Positions 35,418-44,940 are shown, counted from the first letter of the stretch. The stretch is DNA of 64,000 nucleotides from Parenemella sanctibonifatiensis (GCF_002250565.1 NZ_NMVJ01000007.1:186001-250000); one strand, 5' to 3'. A program made the numbers and translations. The notes: generated by a model from the sequence alone, not told the origin.

Positions 35418-37592
35418 TCAGGCCGGGTGGGTGCCGTCCTTGTCCACCGTCCACAGCCGATCTCCCACGGCCAGGCCCGTGAGGCGGGCATCGGGATCGA
35501 AGGCCGACAGCCGGCTGGTGACGGTTGGTTCGCCGCCGACCGGCACCTCGACGCCGAAGACGCCGGCGAGGACCAACTCGCACCAGGCGCCGGCTGAGCT
35601 GCAGGACCAGTCGATCAGATAGGGCCACTGACCGGGCGCCTTGCGGGCCCCGCCCTCCACCGGCGGGGCTGCCTCGTCGACGAAGTGAGCCTGGCCGGGC
35701 GGACCCTGACGGGTGGAACGCGCCAGCCCCACCATCCAGTCGGCGACCAGTTCGGCCGCGCCCAGCTCGATCGCGGACCGGGCCGAGTCCGGCGGCCAGG
35801 CCGGGTAGGCGCCGTTCCACTGGTGGTCGGGCCGCACCGAGAAGCCGGCATCGGGGTCCAGCGGGGACAACGCCCGCATCCAGTTCTCGGTGCGCAGCTC
35901 GGCGTCGAAGAACGCGACCATCTCCGCCCGCATCGCTTGAGGCAGATCCTCGGCGATGGTGGTGCCCACGGTCGCGAAGTCATAGCAGTGCCGGGTCTCC
36001 AACAGGCTGCCGTCGGGCTGGCGAGCGTGGAAGAAGCCATCGCCCTCCCGATACAGCTCCAGCACCTTGGGCAGCAGGGCGTCGGCTTCGGCACGCAGGT
36101 GCTCGGCGTCCTCGACACGCCCCTGCAGCTCGGACAGCTCCGCGGCCGTCCGCATCGCCCAGACGTTGGCTGCCTGCAGGCTGGCCACCTCATGAACATA
36201 GGTGGACACGCATTCCAGCAAGTTGTCGATGCCGCCGTAGTCGGCCAGCCCCGAGTCCGACCTCTTGTCCTGCCAGGCCAGAGCCCAGGCGCGTACGTGA
36301 TCGCCCAGCTGGGACTGGTCCTCGCCGACCACCTCGTCAAGGATGCTCACGTCGCCGGTGAACCGGACGTAGTCGGCGACCAGCCGCACCAGGGCGTACT
36401 GATTGACCGAATACCAGTAGCCGACCGGGCCGCCGGTGAGCCATTCAGTGCTGAAGTGCTGATTGATGTCGAGGCCGGTCCAGTGCAGGATCTGCCGCCG
36501 CATCACCTTCGGATCCAACTGGGCGTGCACCATCGAGCTCAGCGAGTAGTCCCAGATGAACGTGGTGGTCTGCCAATACCGCGGCATCAGCGTGTCGTAG
36601 ACCCGCCCCAGCACCGAGGCCGGGTTGTCGCGGCGGAACCATGCCACTCCCAGGGCGCCCCACCAATAGAGCTGTCGCAGCGCGTCGTTGGAGGTCTCCA
36701 GCATCGGGAGGTGCCCGCTGTAGAGGTCATTCCCGGGGGTGAAGAGGGCGGCCAGTTCCTCGTCCCAGGCTCGGGTCGAGGCGGTCAGCTGCCCCTCCAA
36801 GTCGTCGGCGATGCGACGGTACGCCGCGGTGGCCAGGTCGGCGTCGCCGGCGATCACATGGATGTAGCCGCCCTGCCAGGTCTGCCCGGGAGCCAACTCG
36901 ATGCTGGTTTCAATGATCCGTGGCGTCGCCGAACGGTCCTCCAGCTCGCTGCCGTCGGCGGCCACCAACGCCTGCAGGCTGATCGCGCCGGCGCCCGCCG
37001 GCAGGCTCAACTCCTGGCTGCCGGGCACTCCGCCGCGGAGGGTGGTGGCGGATTCGGTGCCGGCCGGAGCCGGCCCGGGCGCCGCCCACCGGACTGAGGC
37101 CCGGGACCCATCGGGGCGTACCGGATCGCGCCACAGCGAGTTGTCGGCCTGCGGCGGCTCGGCGGCCAACCAGGGGTGGTCGGGCCGGGTGACGGTGGAC
37201 TGCACCCACAGGCCGAGCCGCAACGTACGGGCCTCGACCGCAGTGTTGGTCACCGACAGTCGCACCAGCACTCCCGGCTCCCCGGGTGGGGTGACAGTGA
37301 CGGTGTCGACCTGCCAGTCCTCGATGCGGGTACGCCGGTCGACCCGGTCCGGCCGCCACGTCACCTCCACCGGCTGGCCGTAGGACTCCGCCAGCCGGCC
37401 CTGCAGGTAGAGCCGGCCGGTGACGGTGTCGCCCTGGGAGATCGGCGGCACGTTGAGGGAGCGGACGGCGAGCACGTCATGGTCGACCTGGACGGTCGCC
37501 CAGTGGTTGGTCAGTCCGGGCGGGGAGAACATGTCGTCGAACTGGTCGGTCACGGTCGCACTGGTGAAGTCGGCGACGGTGGGGACGGTCAC
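35418..37592 (-). CDS. Six-hairpin glycosidase family protein
   Basis: A 724-residue cytosolic protein. Residues 1 to about 260 look like a beta-sandwich, and about 270-690 like an (alpha/alpha)6 barrel. Key stretches are TTFIWDYSLSSMVHAQLDP, with an Asp often catalytic in such barrels, SVNQYALVRLVADYVR, and FATVGTTIAEDLP. The layout recalls GH63/GH37/GH78-like enzymes; the exact family cannot be assigned by eye. It has no signal peptide, so it acts on imported oligosaccharides. The GTG start has GGAGG upstream. Last gene of the operon, after the two permeases. Confidence 0.75.
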   Translation of the reverse strand: MTVPTVADFTSATVTDQFDDMFSPPGLTNHWATVQVDHDVLAVRSLNVPPISQGDTVTGRLYLQGRLAESYGQPVEVTWRPDRVDRRTRIEDWQVDTVTVTPPGEPGVLVRLSVTNTAVEARTLRLGLWVQSTVTRPDHPWLAAEPPQADNSLWRDPVRPDGSRASVRWAAPGPAPAGTESATTLRGGVPGSQELSLPAGAGAISLQALVAADGSELEDRSATPRIIETSIELAPGQTWQGGYIHVIAGDADLATAAYRRIADDLEGQLTASTRAWDEELAALFTPGNDLYSGHLPMLETSNDALRQLYWWGALGVAWFRRDNPASVLGRVYDTLMPRYWQTTTFIWDYSLSSMVHAQLDPKVMRRQILHWTGLDINQHFSTEWLTGGPVGYWYSVNQYALVRLVADYVRFTGDVSILDEVVGEDQSQLGDHVRAWALAWQDKRSDSGLADYGGIDNLLECVSTYVHEVASLQAANVWAMRTAAELSELQGRVEDAEHLRAEADALLPKVLELYREGDGFFHARQPDGSLLETRHCYDFATVGTTIAEDLPQAMRAEMVAFFDAELRTENWMRALSPLDPDAGFSVRPDHQWNGAYPAWPPDSARSAIELGAAELVADWMVGLARSTRQGPPGQAHFVDEAAPPVEGGARKAPGQWPYLIDWSCSSAGAWCELVLAGVFGVEVPVGGEPTVTSRLSAFDPDARLTGLAVGDRLWTVDKDGTHPA

Positions 37593-37658
37593 GGGTTCCT
37601 CCGGGTATTGGGTCTGGTCGGGCGTACAGGATGGTTCGGTTGCAAGGGCGGCGTGGGC

Positions 37659-38468
37659 TCACTGGCCCAGCGCCAGGCCCTTGCTGAAGTAGCGCTGGGT
37701 GGCCATGAACAACACGATGGTGGGCAAGGACACGAGCAGGCCACCGGCCAGCACGACCGGCATGGTCGCGCCGCCATAGGTGCTCTGCAGGGCCGACAGC
37801 GCCGGCATCACCGGGCGTACGGCCTCGGACTGGCTGAGCGTCAGGCCGAGCAGCAGGTCATTCCACACGAAAGTGGCCTGCAGGATGAAGATCGCCACCA
37901 GCGCACTGGTCGACATCGGCATGTAAATCCGCCAGAAGATGGTCCACGAGCTGGCGCCGTCCAGGGCCGCCGCCTCGAAGGTGCTGTGCCCGATCCCGGA
38001 CAGGAAGTTGCGCATCACGAAGGCGGAGAACGGCACCGAGATCACCGTGTACACCAGCACCAGACCCAGCCGGGTGTCGAAGATGTCGACCTCGACGTAG
38101 CCGATGAACAGCGGCATCAGCACCATTTGGATCGGGAACACGGTGGAACAGAAGATCAGGACGAACCAGGCGAAGCCGTGCTTGAGTCGCAGCGAGACGA
38201 TCGCAAAGCCAGCCATGGCGCCGATGACGACGGCCAGGGCCGGGCCGATGGTCGCGTACAGAGCGGTGGACAGGATGCCGTCGGAGATCCGACCGCGGTC
38301 CCAGGCCTCGGCGAAGTTGCCGGCCAGCCCCGCCAGGTCGCCGGGCTGCCAGACGTTGAGTTCGCCGTACTGCTGGGGTGACTTGGAGGCGTTGGCCAAC
38401 ATCAGATAGACCGGCGCCAGCCAGATCAGGCCAAGGATGACGAGGACGATGCGACGAATGGTGTTCAT
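37659..38468 (-). CDS. Carbohydrate ABC transporter permease, MalG type
   Basis: A 269-residue inner-membrane permease with six helices. The EAA loop EAAALDGASSWTIFWRIYMP contacts the shared ATPase and is diagnostic of the MalG/CUT1 family. The ATG has GAGGAGGA upstream and follows the MalF-type gene after nine bases. No ATPase gene is in the operon, so it probably uses a shared MsiK-like ATPase encoded elsewhere, as is usual in actinobacteria. Confidence 0.93.
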   Translation of the reverse strand: MNTIRRIVLVILGLIWLAPVYLMLANASKSPQQYGELNVWQPGDLAGLAGNFAEAWDRGRISDGILSTALYATIGPALAVVIGAMAGFAIVSLRLKHGFAWFVLIFCSTVFPIQMVLMPLFIGYVEVDIFDTRLGLVLVYTVISVPFSAFVMRNFLSGIGHSTFEAAALDGASSWTIFWRIYMPMSTSALVAIFILQATFVWNDLLLGLTLSQSEAVRPVMPALSALQSTYGGATMPVVLAGGLLVSLPTIVLFMATQRYFSKGLALGQ

Positions 38469-38476
38469 GATCCTCC

Positions 38477-39367
38477 TCAGATCCGGCGGAGCTGCTGGCG
38501 CAGATAGATCACCGAGGCACCCACCGTGACCAGAGTCAGCAGCAGGGCAACGGCAGCGCCGAGGCCGTAGTTGTTGGAGACGAAGGTCTGCTTGTACATC
38601 GTCAGCGCCAGCGTCTCGGAGTCACGGCCGGGGCCGCCCTTGGTCATGCCCCAGACGATGTCGAAGGTCTTCAACGAGCCGACGATCGACAGCCCCACCA
38701 CCACGGTGGTCAACGGGGTCAGCAGCGGCCAGGTGATGTGGCGGAACATCGACCAGCCCGAAGCCCCGTCCAGCCGGGCCGCCTCGATCGGCTCCTGCGG
38801 GATCGACTGCAGGCCCACCCCGAAGAGCAGCGCATTGACTCCGGATCCCTGCCAGGCCGCCGCGATGATCATGACGACCGTGTTGAGCGGCGAGTCCAGC
38901 AGCCAGCGCGCGTCAGCGCCGGGCAGCCCCAGGAGTTGCAGCACCTGGGTCAGGGCGCCGTCGGTCTGGAGCACGAAGGTCCAGATGACACCGACCGCGA
39001 TGCCGGACACGGCGTACGGCACCAGGAACGGCAGCCGGAACCAGACCCCGCCGGGCAGCCCGTGACACAGCAACGCGATCATCAGACCCATGCCCACCGG
39101 CAGCAGCAACGTGCCGACCACCCACATCAGGGTGTTGCGGATCGAGATCCAGATGCCGGGGTCCTGGACCATGTCGATGTAGTTCTCGACCCCGACGAAC
39201 TCCGGATCTCCCAAGCCGTTGAACTCGGTGAAGCTCAGGTAGCCCGTCCACAGGAAGGGCAGATAGAGCATCACGACGCTCAACACCACCGCCGGCGCGA
39301 TGAAGGCGCTCGCCGATCGCTGGTAGGAGAAACCGCGACTGCCGCCCAGACGCGTCTGCTGGCTCAT
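38477..39367 (-). CDS. Carbohydrate ABC transporter permease, MalF type
   Basis: A 296-residue permease with six helices and the EAA loop EAARLDGASGWSMFRHITWP. The N-terminal SASAFIAPAVVLSVVMLYLPFLW is typical of MalF/UgpA-like CUT1 permeases without the extra N-terminal helices of E. coli MalF. The ATG at 39367 begins the conserved part. It lies between the binding-protein gene and the MalG-type gene. Confidence 0.92.
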   Translation of the reverse strand: MSQQTRLGGSRGFSYQRSASAFIAPAVVLSVVMLYLPFLWTGYLSFTEFNGLGDPEFVGVENYIDMVQDPGIWISIRNTLMWVVGTLLLPVGMGLMIALLCHGLPGGVWFRLPFLVPYAVSGIAVGVIWTFVLQTDGALTQVLQLLGLPGADARWLLDSPLNTVVMIIAAAWQGSGVNALLFGVGLQSIPQEPIEAARLDGASGWSMFRHITWPLLTPLTTVVVGLSIVGSLKTFDIVWGMTKGGPGRDSETLALTMYKQTFVSNNYGLGAAVALLLTLVTVGASVIYLRQQLRRI

Positions 39368-39431
39368 CAGAATGCCTTGTCCCTTCCCGCTGGATTGCTG
39401 CGTGCTCGATGTGCTGGCGTTGATCTGCCCG

Positions 39432-40706
39432 TCAGCCCTGCTCGGCCCAGTAGTCATCGGCCACGGTCTGCAGCTGCTCCAACATCGGCATCGGGTCGCC
39501 ACCGTCGGTGACGAACTTGCCGAAGACCTCGGTCGAGCGGGTGTAGATCGGCAGCGGAGTCGCCTCCAGATAACGCTTCTGGGCGACGGTGGCCGGATCA
39601 TTCACCGCATCGGACAGAGCCGACAGCTCCGGGTCGGCGATCGAGACGTTGGGGTTGAAGGAAACATCACCACGGGCGGTGCTCCAGGCGTTCTGCGCCT
39701 CGTCACTGAACCACCAGCTCGAGTACGCCAGCACCTCGGCCTCGTTCTCCGAGCCGCTGCCGGCCACGAGCGGGCCGGTCTCGATGACCATCTGCGGGTC
39801 GCTGGTGGCCGGGTTGAGGTTCGGCGGCACGAAGATGCCGTAGTCGGTGCCGGAGACGGCCCCGATGCTGGCGAGCTGGCCGGTGAAGAAGGTGCCGAGG
39901 TAGGCCATCGCGACCTCGCCGGTGTTGAGCAGAGTCTGCGGGTCGGTCTGGACACCCGGATCGACGAAGTAGCCCTCGTCGATCATGCGGCCCCACTCGC
40001 GGGCTGCGGTGACGACCTCGGGATCGGTGTAGGAGGCCTCGCCGGTCTGGAGCGCCTCGTAGGTCTCGGGGCTCTGGCCCATCAGGAGCAGCTGGAACCA
40101 GACGAACTCGAAGATGATGTTCATTTGGTGGAACGGGGTGATGCCGGCGGTCATGAGGGTGTCGCAGTTGGCCATCAGCTCGTCCCAGCTGGTCGGCACC
40201 TCCAGACCGTGTTCTTCGAAGATCGGCTTGTTGTAGTACATCGCCCAGTAGGCAACGTTGAGCGGCACACCGTACTGCGCGCCGTCATGGGTGTAGTTGT
40301 CGATCAGACCCTCGGGCACCAGGTTGTTGGAGGTGGCCTCGGTCCACAGATCGGTGGTCTCGGCCACCAGGTTCTGCTCCACCAGCTCGGCGAGCTGGCC
40401 ACCGGTGTGCCAGGTGAACAGGTCGGGCACGTCGCGGGTGCGGAAGGCCTGCTTGATGAAGGAGTCGTACGCCGTCGGGTCGGAGTAGCCGGTGAACTTC
40501 AGTTCGACATTGATCGAGGTCGAGGTCTGGTTCATCTCCTCGAAGGAGGGCTCCCAGGCAGCCTTGTCGGTGAAGAAGTCGATGGTGGTCAGTTCGCTGG
40601 GGGTTTCGGCCGAGCCCCCACCACCCGAGCCGCCCCCGGAGCAGGCAGTCACGGCGGCGAGCGCCGAGGCGGCGAGTCCTGCGGACAGAAGTGTGCGGCG
40701 ATGCAT
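39432..40706 (-). CDS. Sugar-binding lipoprotein of an ABC transporter
   Basis: A 424-residue family 1 extracellular solute-binding protein. The signal peptide ends in a lipobox (AAVTACSGGG), so it is lipid-anchored outside the cell. The mature part has the two-lobe binding-protein pattern with FITWHTGGQLAELVEQ-like and NVAYWAMYYNKPIFEEHGL segments seen in sugar binders. AGGAGG precedes the ATG. The partner enzymes suggest a plant or bacterial oligosaccharide; mannose-containing sugars are suggested by the co-regulated manA. Confidence 0.93.
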   Translation of the reverse strand: MHRRTLLSAGLAASALAAVTACSGGGSGGGGSAETPSELTTIDFFTDKAAWEPSFEEMNQTSTSINVELKFTGYSDPTAYDSFIKQAFRTRDVPDLFTWHTGGQLAELVEQNLVAETTDLWTEATSNNLVPEGLIDNYTHDGAQYGVPLNVAYWAMYYNKPIFEEHGLEVPTSWDELMANCDTLMTAGITPFHQMNIIFEFVWFQLLLMGQSPETYEALQTGEASYTDPEVVTAAREWGRMIDEGYFVDPGVQTDPQTLLNTGEVAMAYLGTFFTGQLASIGAVSGTDYGIFVPPNLNPATSDPQMVIETGPLVAGSGSENEAEVLAYSSWWFSDEAQNAWSTARGDVSFNPNVSIADPELSALSDAVNDPATVAQKRYLEATPLPIYTRSTEVFGKFVTDGGDPMPMLEQLQTVADDYWAEQG

Positions 40707-40724
40707 GGTTCCTCCTGATGTCGG

Positions 40725-41891
40725 TCAGGTCTGGTCGACCTGGATGAAGCGGGGGCGGTAGATGGTGACGTCGGCGTACAACTCGTCCGAGGCGAAGGAG
40801 TTGACGTTGTAACTGATGGTGAGCCGGTTGCCCCGGCGCAGGTGGGGGTGCTCGTGGGCGTTGTAGGTGAAGATGTTGGGGTTGCCGTAGCTTCCGGCCG
40901 CCCCGGTCTCCGGGGTCCGGTAGAGCTCGACCGGGTCGGTGAAGGGCCCGGTCGGTGAGCTCGATCGGTACGCCAAAATCCGGGCCGAGAGCGGCTCGAG
41001 GGTGTCCTGGGTCACCAACAGGTGGCCGCCGGCGTACGGGGTGACGCTGTATTCGTTGGAGACCCCGACCATGATGCGGGCTGAGTCCGATTCTTCCGGG
41101 CTCCAGCCGGTGCCGTCCCAGAACGTCCAGGCGCCGCGGTCGGCCAGGTTGTCGCTGGCCACTCGCGCCACGTGCATGTACTTGTTGGCACCCAGGTCCT
41201 CGACTCCGTGGACCAGCACCTGGTCGTCCTGACGTTGGATCCAGGACCCCCAGTGGGTGTTGGTGTCCGAGGGGAGGTCGTCGACCGAGGTGACCTGCCA
41301 GGTCTGGGTGTCGATGGTGGCCACGCCATTGCCCCGCCAAGCGAAGTCGAACGCGTCATCGCCGGTCTTCTCGAACTCCAGGACCACCACCTGGAGTTGG
41401 TCAGCGCGATCGCCGGCGCCGGGCCGCAGCGTGGCGGCGCCGAACCAGTACCAGCGTCGGTCCTCGGGCTGCAGGTCGACCAAGGAGGTCGGTGCTTCGG
41501 GGGTGCCGCCGGTGATGGCGGTGAGACGGCCGCCGCGCTCCAGGACGATGCTGTTGTGCAGGAACCACGAGTCGGTGGGGGAGAGCTGGCCGTCATGGAC
41601 CGGCCCGTAGAGGGTGTCGGAGAAGATCCAGGCGATGCTGCCGTCCGGCAGCGGCACCGAGTAGGTGCTGTCGCCACCGACCCAGGTGCCCGAGGTGTCT
41701 CCGAGGCGGGCGAAGCGGCGATTTCGTGGCCGGTCGGGCCGGGCCAGCGGGCCGCGGGCGGCGTACGCCGGTCCGGTCGCTCCGAGCCCGAGGGCCGTTG
41801 CGGTCAGTGCCGACCCGCCGATGAGGGTGCGACGGGTGAGGCGCGGCAGTTGCGGGGAGCCGGGATCAGGCTGTCCGGTGTGCCGGTTCAT
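40725..41891 (-). CDS. Tat-exported DUF4185/DUF5005 beta-propeller protein
   Basis: First gene of the sugar operon. The 388-residue protein has a twin-arginine signal (LTRRTLIGGSALTATALGL) cleaved near AYAAR. The mature part has GGDSTYSVPLPDGSIAWIFS followed by LHNSIVLERGG and repeated blades, matching DUF4185/DUF5005, a five-bladed propeller fold related to GH43-like enzymes. It may bind or cut glycans outside the cell. The ATG at 41891 has GGAGGTGGA just upstream. A LacI-type operator lies 70-84 bases upstream. Confidence 0.75.
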   Translation of the reverse strand: MNRHTGQPDPGSPQLPRLTRRTLIGGSALTATALGLGATGPAYAARGPLARPDRPRNRRFARLGDTSGTWVGGDSTYSVPLPDGSIAWIFSDTLYGPVHDGQLSPTDSWFLHNSIVLERGGRLTAITGGTPEAPTSLVDLQPEDRRWYWFGAATLRPGAGDRADQLQVVVLEFEKTGDDAFDFAWRGNGVATIDTQTWQVTSVDDLPSDTNTHWGSWIQRQDDQVLVHGVEDLGANKYMHVARVASDNLADRGAWTFWDGTGWSPEESDSARIMVGVSNEYSVTPYAGGHLLVTQDTLEPLSARILAYRSSSPTGPFTDPVELYRTPETGAAGSYGNPNIFTYNAHEHPHLRRGNRLTISYNVNSFASDELYADVTIYRPRFIQVDQT

Positions 41892-41961
41892 GGCTCCACC
41901 TCCTCGTGGTTGTCGGGCGTCGGTGGCGGCCGTTGTGGGGAACGGCTGATGGTCGATCGCT

Positions 41962-41975
41962 GCTAACGATAACAA
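41962..41975. promoter_or_regulatory. LacI-type operator 1 (sugar operon / lacI)
   Basis: GCTAACGATAACAA; its reverse complement TTGTTATCGTTAGC matches operator 2 (43117-43130) at 13 of 14 bases. The GTTA-tCGt-TAgC centre has the central CG typical of LacI-family sites. On the minus strand it contains TATCGT, a possible -10 box of the transport operon, so bound regulator would block it. Confidence 0.75.
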
Positions 41976-42027
41976 TGCCACTGCCGCGTTCGGTGGTCCA
42001 CCCCCGCCGTCGCGCGTCGGGACCGGC

Positions 42028-42033
42028 TAACGT
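42028..42033 (+). promoter_or_regulatory. -10 box of a leaderless promoter (lacI)
   Basis: TAACGT ends six bases before the ATG at 42040, which decides between two in-frame ATG codons. Confidence 0.5.
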
Positions 42034-42039
42034 ATGCCC

Positions 42040-43068
42040 ATGGCGGAGATGGCAGGGACACCGCATCGTCGTCCCACCGTGTATGACGTCGCAACTGATG
42101 CGGGTGTCAGCGCGATGTCGGTCTCGCGCGTGTTGAACGGTAACGGAAATGTGAGCAGCCAGATGCGCCGCCGGGTGATGCGCTCGGTGGCGAAGCTCGG
42201 CTATCGGCGCAACGAGAATGCCCGCAGTTTGCGGCCCGGGCAGCGCTCCGGCTTGGTCGGGGTCATCATCACCAACATCGAAAACCCCTACTACGCCCAA
42301 GTGCTGCTGGGGATCGAGGACGCCCTGGACGCGTCGGATCGGCGCATCGTGGTGGGCCTGTCGCACGGCGATCCCGATCGCGAGACTCGGCTGATCGCTG
42401 ACTTTGCCGGCAGACAGGTGGAGGGCTTGGTGCTGGTGCCCTGCGGTGCCGATGCCGCCGAGACCTCGCGCGCCTTGGGCGATCTCCCGTTGGTGCTGGC
42501 ATCCCGAGCGCATCCGGGACTCGATGCGGACACAGTTGTGATCGACGACCGTGAGGGCAGCCAGCGAGGTGTCGCGGCGTTGCTGGAAGAGGGGTATCGC
42601 CGGATTGCCTTCCTCGGCAACGACGAGCAGGTCAGCACCTCGCAGCGACGGTTCGAGGGCTACCAGCAGGCGCTGGGCGCGGCCGGTATTGCCGTCGAGA
42701 CCGGGCTGGTGCGGCGTACCTGTCGGGATCAGCAGAGCTCGGCCGAGGCGATCCGAGGCCTGCTGGCCACCGAGACGGTCGATGCGGTCTTCTGCGCCAA
42801 CAATCAGGTGACCACCGGTGTCCTGCCTGAACTGGTCGCCTGGCAGCGGCGGCACCCAAACCGGGCGTTGATCCCTGTGCTGGGCGTGGACGGATTCCGG
42901 ATGAGCAGTCTGGTGGAGCATCCGCTGATGCTGGTGGAACACGATGCTCGGGCGTTGGGTCGCTCGGCGGCCGAACTGTTGACGAATCGGCTTGGCCCCA
43001 AGGTCGCCGAATCGGCGCCGAGGGTGACGCTGACGCTGCCGACGGTGCTGCGGCAGGAGCATTCCTGA
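42040..43068 (+). CDS. LacI-family transcriptional regulator of the sugar regulon
   Basis: A 342-residue repressor. The N-terminal helix-turn-helix and hinge (about 10-65) read TVYDVATDAGVSAMSVSRVL and GYRRNENARSLRPG. The rest is a periplasmic-binding-like sensor domain with VGVIITNIENPYY and the typical SLVEHP...VEHDARALG region. It should bind a sugar effector and release DNA. It is divergent from the transport operon and upstream of manA, and the two operators 41962-41975 and 43117-43130 sit exactly at these two control points, so it very likely controls both and perhaps itself. Confidence 0.9.
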   Translation: MAEMAGTPHRRPTVYDVATDAGVSAMSVSRVLNGNGNVSSQMRRRVMRSVAKLGYRRNENARSLRPGQRSGLVGVIITNIENPYYAQVLLGIEDALDASDRRIVVGLSHGDPDRETRLIADFAGRQVEGLVLVPCGADAAETSRALGDLPLVLASRAHPGLDADTVVIDDREGSQRGVAALLEEGYRRIAFLGNDEQVSTSQRRFEGYQQALGAAGIAVETGLVRRTCRDQQSSAEAIRGLLATETVDAVFCANNQVTTGVLPELVAWQRRHPNRALIPVLGVDGFRMSSLVEHPLMLVEHDARALGRSAAELLTNRLGPKVAESAPRVTLTLPTVLRQEHS

Positions 43069-43116
43069 GCGCGAAATCCCCGGCCCCGCAGGGGTGCTGG
43101 CCGGCGCGACAAGCGG

Positions 43117-43130
43117 TTGTTATCGTTAAC
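43117..43130. promoter_or_regulatory. LacI-type operator 2 (manA)
   Basis: TTGTTATCGTTAAC, with GTTA/TAAC arms around a central CG. It contains TATCGT (43121-43126), a likely -10 box about 27 bases before the manA ATG. It is near-identical to operator 1. Confidence 0.75.
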
Positions 43131-43152
43131 GGCAATTGTCGAAAGGTGGGCC

Positions 43153-44940
43153 ATGAAACTCGGTCACGGCAACTACGACCGGCGCCCGGTGGTGCGGGTC
43201 CCCGCCGCCGCTGACAACGGCCAGGAAGCGTGGCGCGGAGCGGCGGCCTGGCAGCGACTCGGCTCTGGTGAGGTTGGCGCTGGCGAGCCCGACGCCGGGC
43301 CGGCGGATCGCCGCGTGGTGGTCATCGACACGGTGCCCGGCGTTGATGTCGCCGACCTGATGTCGCAGCTCAGCGGCGCCCATCCCGAGGCAACCGTGGT
43401 GGATGTGGCCCAGGCGGCCGCGCTGCCCGGCAAGGAGTTGGACCAACTGCTCGCATCGCGACTCACCGACGACCGGGTCTTCGGGAAACTCACCCACGAG
43501 CCACTGGAGCACTTCTACGACGCCGACCGGTTGGCCGGGGCCGCGGAGCGGGTCGGCGCCGGACTGACCTTCCTGGTCGGGTGGGGTGCAGCGCTGGTGC
43601 CGGTCGAGGCGGACTGTGTCGTGCTGGCCGATCTGCCGCGCTGGGAGACCCAGCAACGGCAGCGGCAGGGTGCCCCCAACTGGGGGTGCGACAACGGCAC
43701 CGAGGATCCGCTGCGCAAATACAAGCGGAGCTACTTCGTCGAGTGGCGCACGGCCGATCGTCACAAGCAGGACATCTGGTCCCGGCTCGACCTCGTCCTT
43801 GACACCACTGCTGAGGCGGTTCTGGTTACTGCCGATGCGGTACGCCGGGGGCTCGCCAGCACCGCCCGCCGACCGTTCCGAGTGATGCCCTACTTCGACC
43901 CGGGCTCCTGGGGCGGGCAGTGGATGCGTGAGGTGTGTGGCCTCGACGCGGAGCCGCCGAACTTTGCCTGGTGCTTCGACTGCGTGCCCGAGGAAAACAG
44001 CCTGCTGCTCGAGATCGACGGCAGCACCGTCGAGCTCCCCGCTCAGAACTTGGTGCTGCAGCATCCCGCTGAACTGCTGGGACGGCGTACGCGTGCCCGC
44101 TTCGGCGCCGAGTTTCCGATCCGTTTCGACCTGCTCGACACCATGGGCGGCGGCAATCTGTCTCTCCAGGTGCATCCGCTGACCGAGTACATCCAGCGTG
44201 AGTTTGGGATGCCCTACACCCAGGACGAGAGTTACTACCTGCTCGATGCCGCGCCCGGGGCACACGTCTATCTCGGGCTGCGCGAGGGCATTGACCCCGA
44301 GCAGATGATGGCCGACCTTCGAACGGCGCAGCAGGGCGGCGCGGACTTCGTCGCCGAGGACTACGTCAACACCTTTCCGGCGCGACCGCACGATCATTTC
44401 CTGATCCCGGCCGGCACCGTCCACAGCTCCGGGGCCGACTCGATGGTGCTGGAGATCTCGGCCACGCCCTACATCTTCACCTTCAAGATGTGGGACTGGG
44501 GACGCCTCGGCCTGGACGGCAAGCCGCGGCCGATCAACATCGACCATGCCGAGGCCAACATCCAGTGGGACCGCGACACCGCTTGGGTGGAGCAGAATCT
44601 GGTCGGTCAGGTCGCTGAACTCGCGGCCAGCGAGGGCTGGCGTGAGGAACGCACCGGTCTGCACGAGCTGGAGTTCATCGAGACTCGGCGGCACTGGATC
44701 CGTGGTCGCTCCGAGCACCACACCCACGGCACCGTGCAGGTGAAGAACCTGGTCCACGGTGCCGAGGCCCTGGTGGAGAGCCCGACCGGAGCCTTCGAGC
44801 CCTTCGTGGTCCACTACGCCGAGACCTTCATTGTGCCGGCGGCCGTGGGCGCGTACACGGTGCGGCCCCATGGACCAGCGGTCGGCACCGAGATCGCCAC
44901 CATCACCGCCTGGGTCAGGGGGACGGAGACGACCGACTGA
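43153..44940 (+). CDS. manA: Class I mannose-6-phosphate isomerase with extra N-terminal domain
   Basis: Interconverts mannose-6-phosphate and fructose-6-phosphate with zinc. The cupin-like C-terminal half (from about residue 280) has the metal-site motifs LSLQVHP and PHDHFLIPAGTVHSSG. At 595 residues it is about 200 longer than ordinary ManA. The first 270 residues hold VLADLPRWETQQRQR and KRSYFVEWRTADRHK and look like a kinase-like fold without a P-loop; this is inference, though such long forms are known. The ATG has GAAAGGTGG upstream and operator 2 just before it, so it belongs to the sugar regulon. Confidence 0.85.
   Translation: MKLGHGNYDRRPVVRVPAAADNGQEAWRGAAAWQRLGSGEVGAGEPDAGPADRRVVVIDTVPGVDVADLMSQLSGAHPEATVVDVAQAAALPGKELDQLLASRLTDDRVFGKLTHEPLEHFYDADRLAGAAERVGAGLTFLVGWGAALVPVEADCVVLADLPRWETQQRQRQGAPNWGCDNGTEDPLRKYKRSYFVEWRTADRHKQDIWSRLDLVLDTTAEAVLVTADAVRRGLASTARRPFRVMPYFDPGSWGGQWMREVCGLDAEPPNFAWCFDCVPEENSLLLEIDGSTVELPAQNLVLQHPAELLGRRTRARFGAEFPIRFDLLDTMGGGNLSLQVHPLTEYIQREFGMPYTQDESYYLLDAAPGAHVYLGLREGIDPEQMMADLRTAQQGGADFVAEDYVNTFPARPHDHFLIPAGTVHSSGADSMVLEISATPYIFTFKMWDWGRLGLDGKPRPINIDHAEANIQWDRDTAWVEQNLVGQVAELAASEGWREERTGLHELEFIETRRHWIRGRSEHHTHGTVQVKNLVHGAEALVESPTGAFEPFVVHYAETFIVPAAVGAYTVRPHGPAVGTEIATITAWVRGTETTD

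Noticed and set aside
41962-41975. Additional LacI operator before the GPH symporter
   Set aside because: I looked for the 14-mer in 45224-45357 and found no match, so the symporter is not placed in the regulon.
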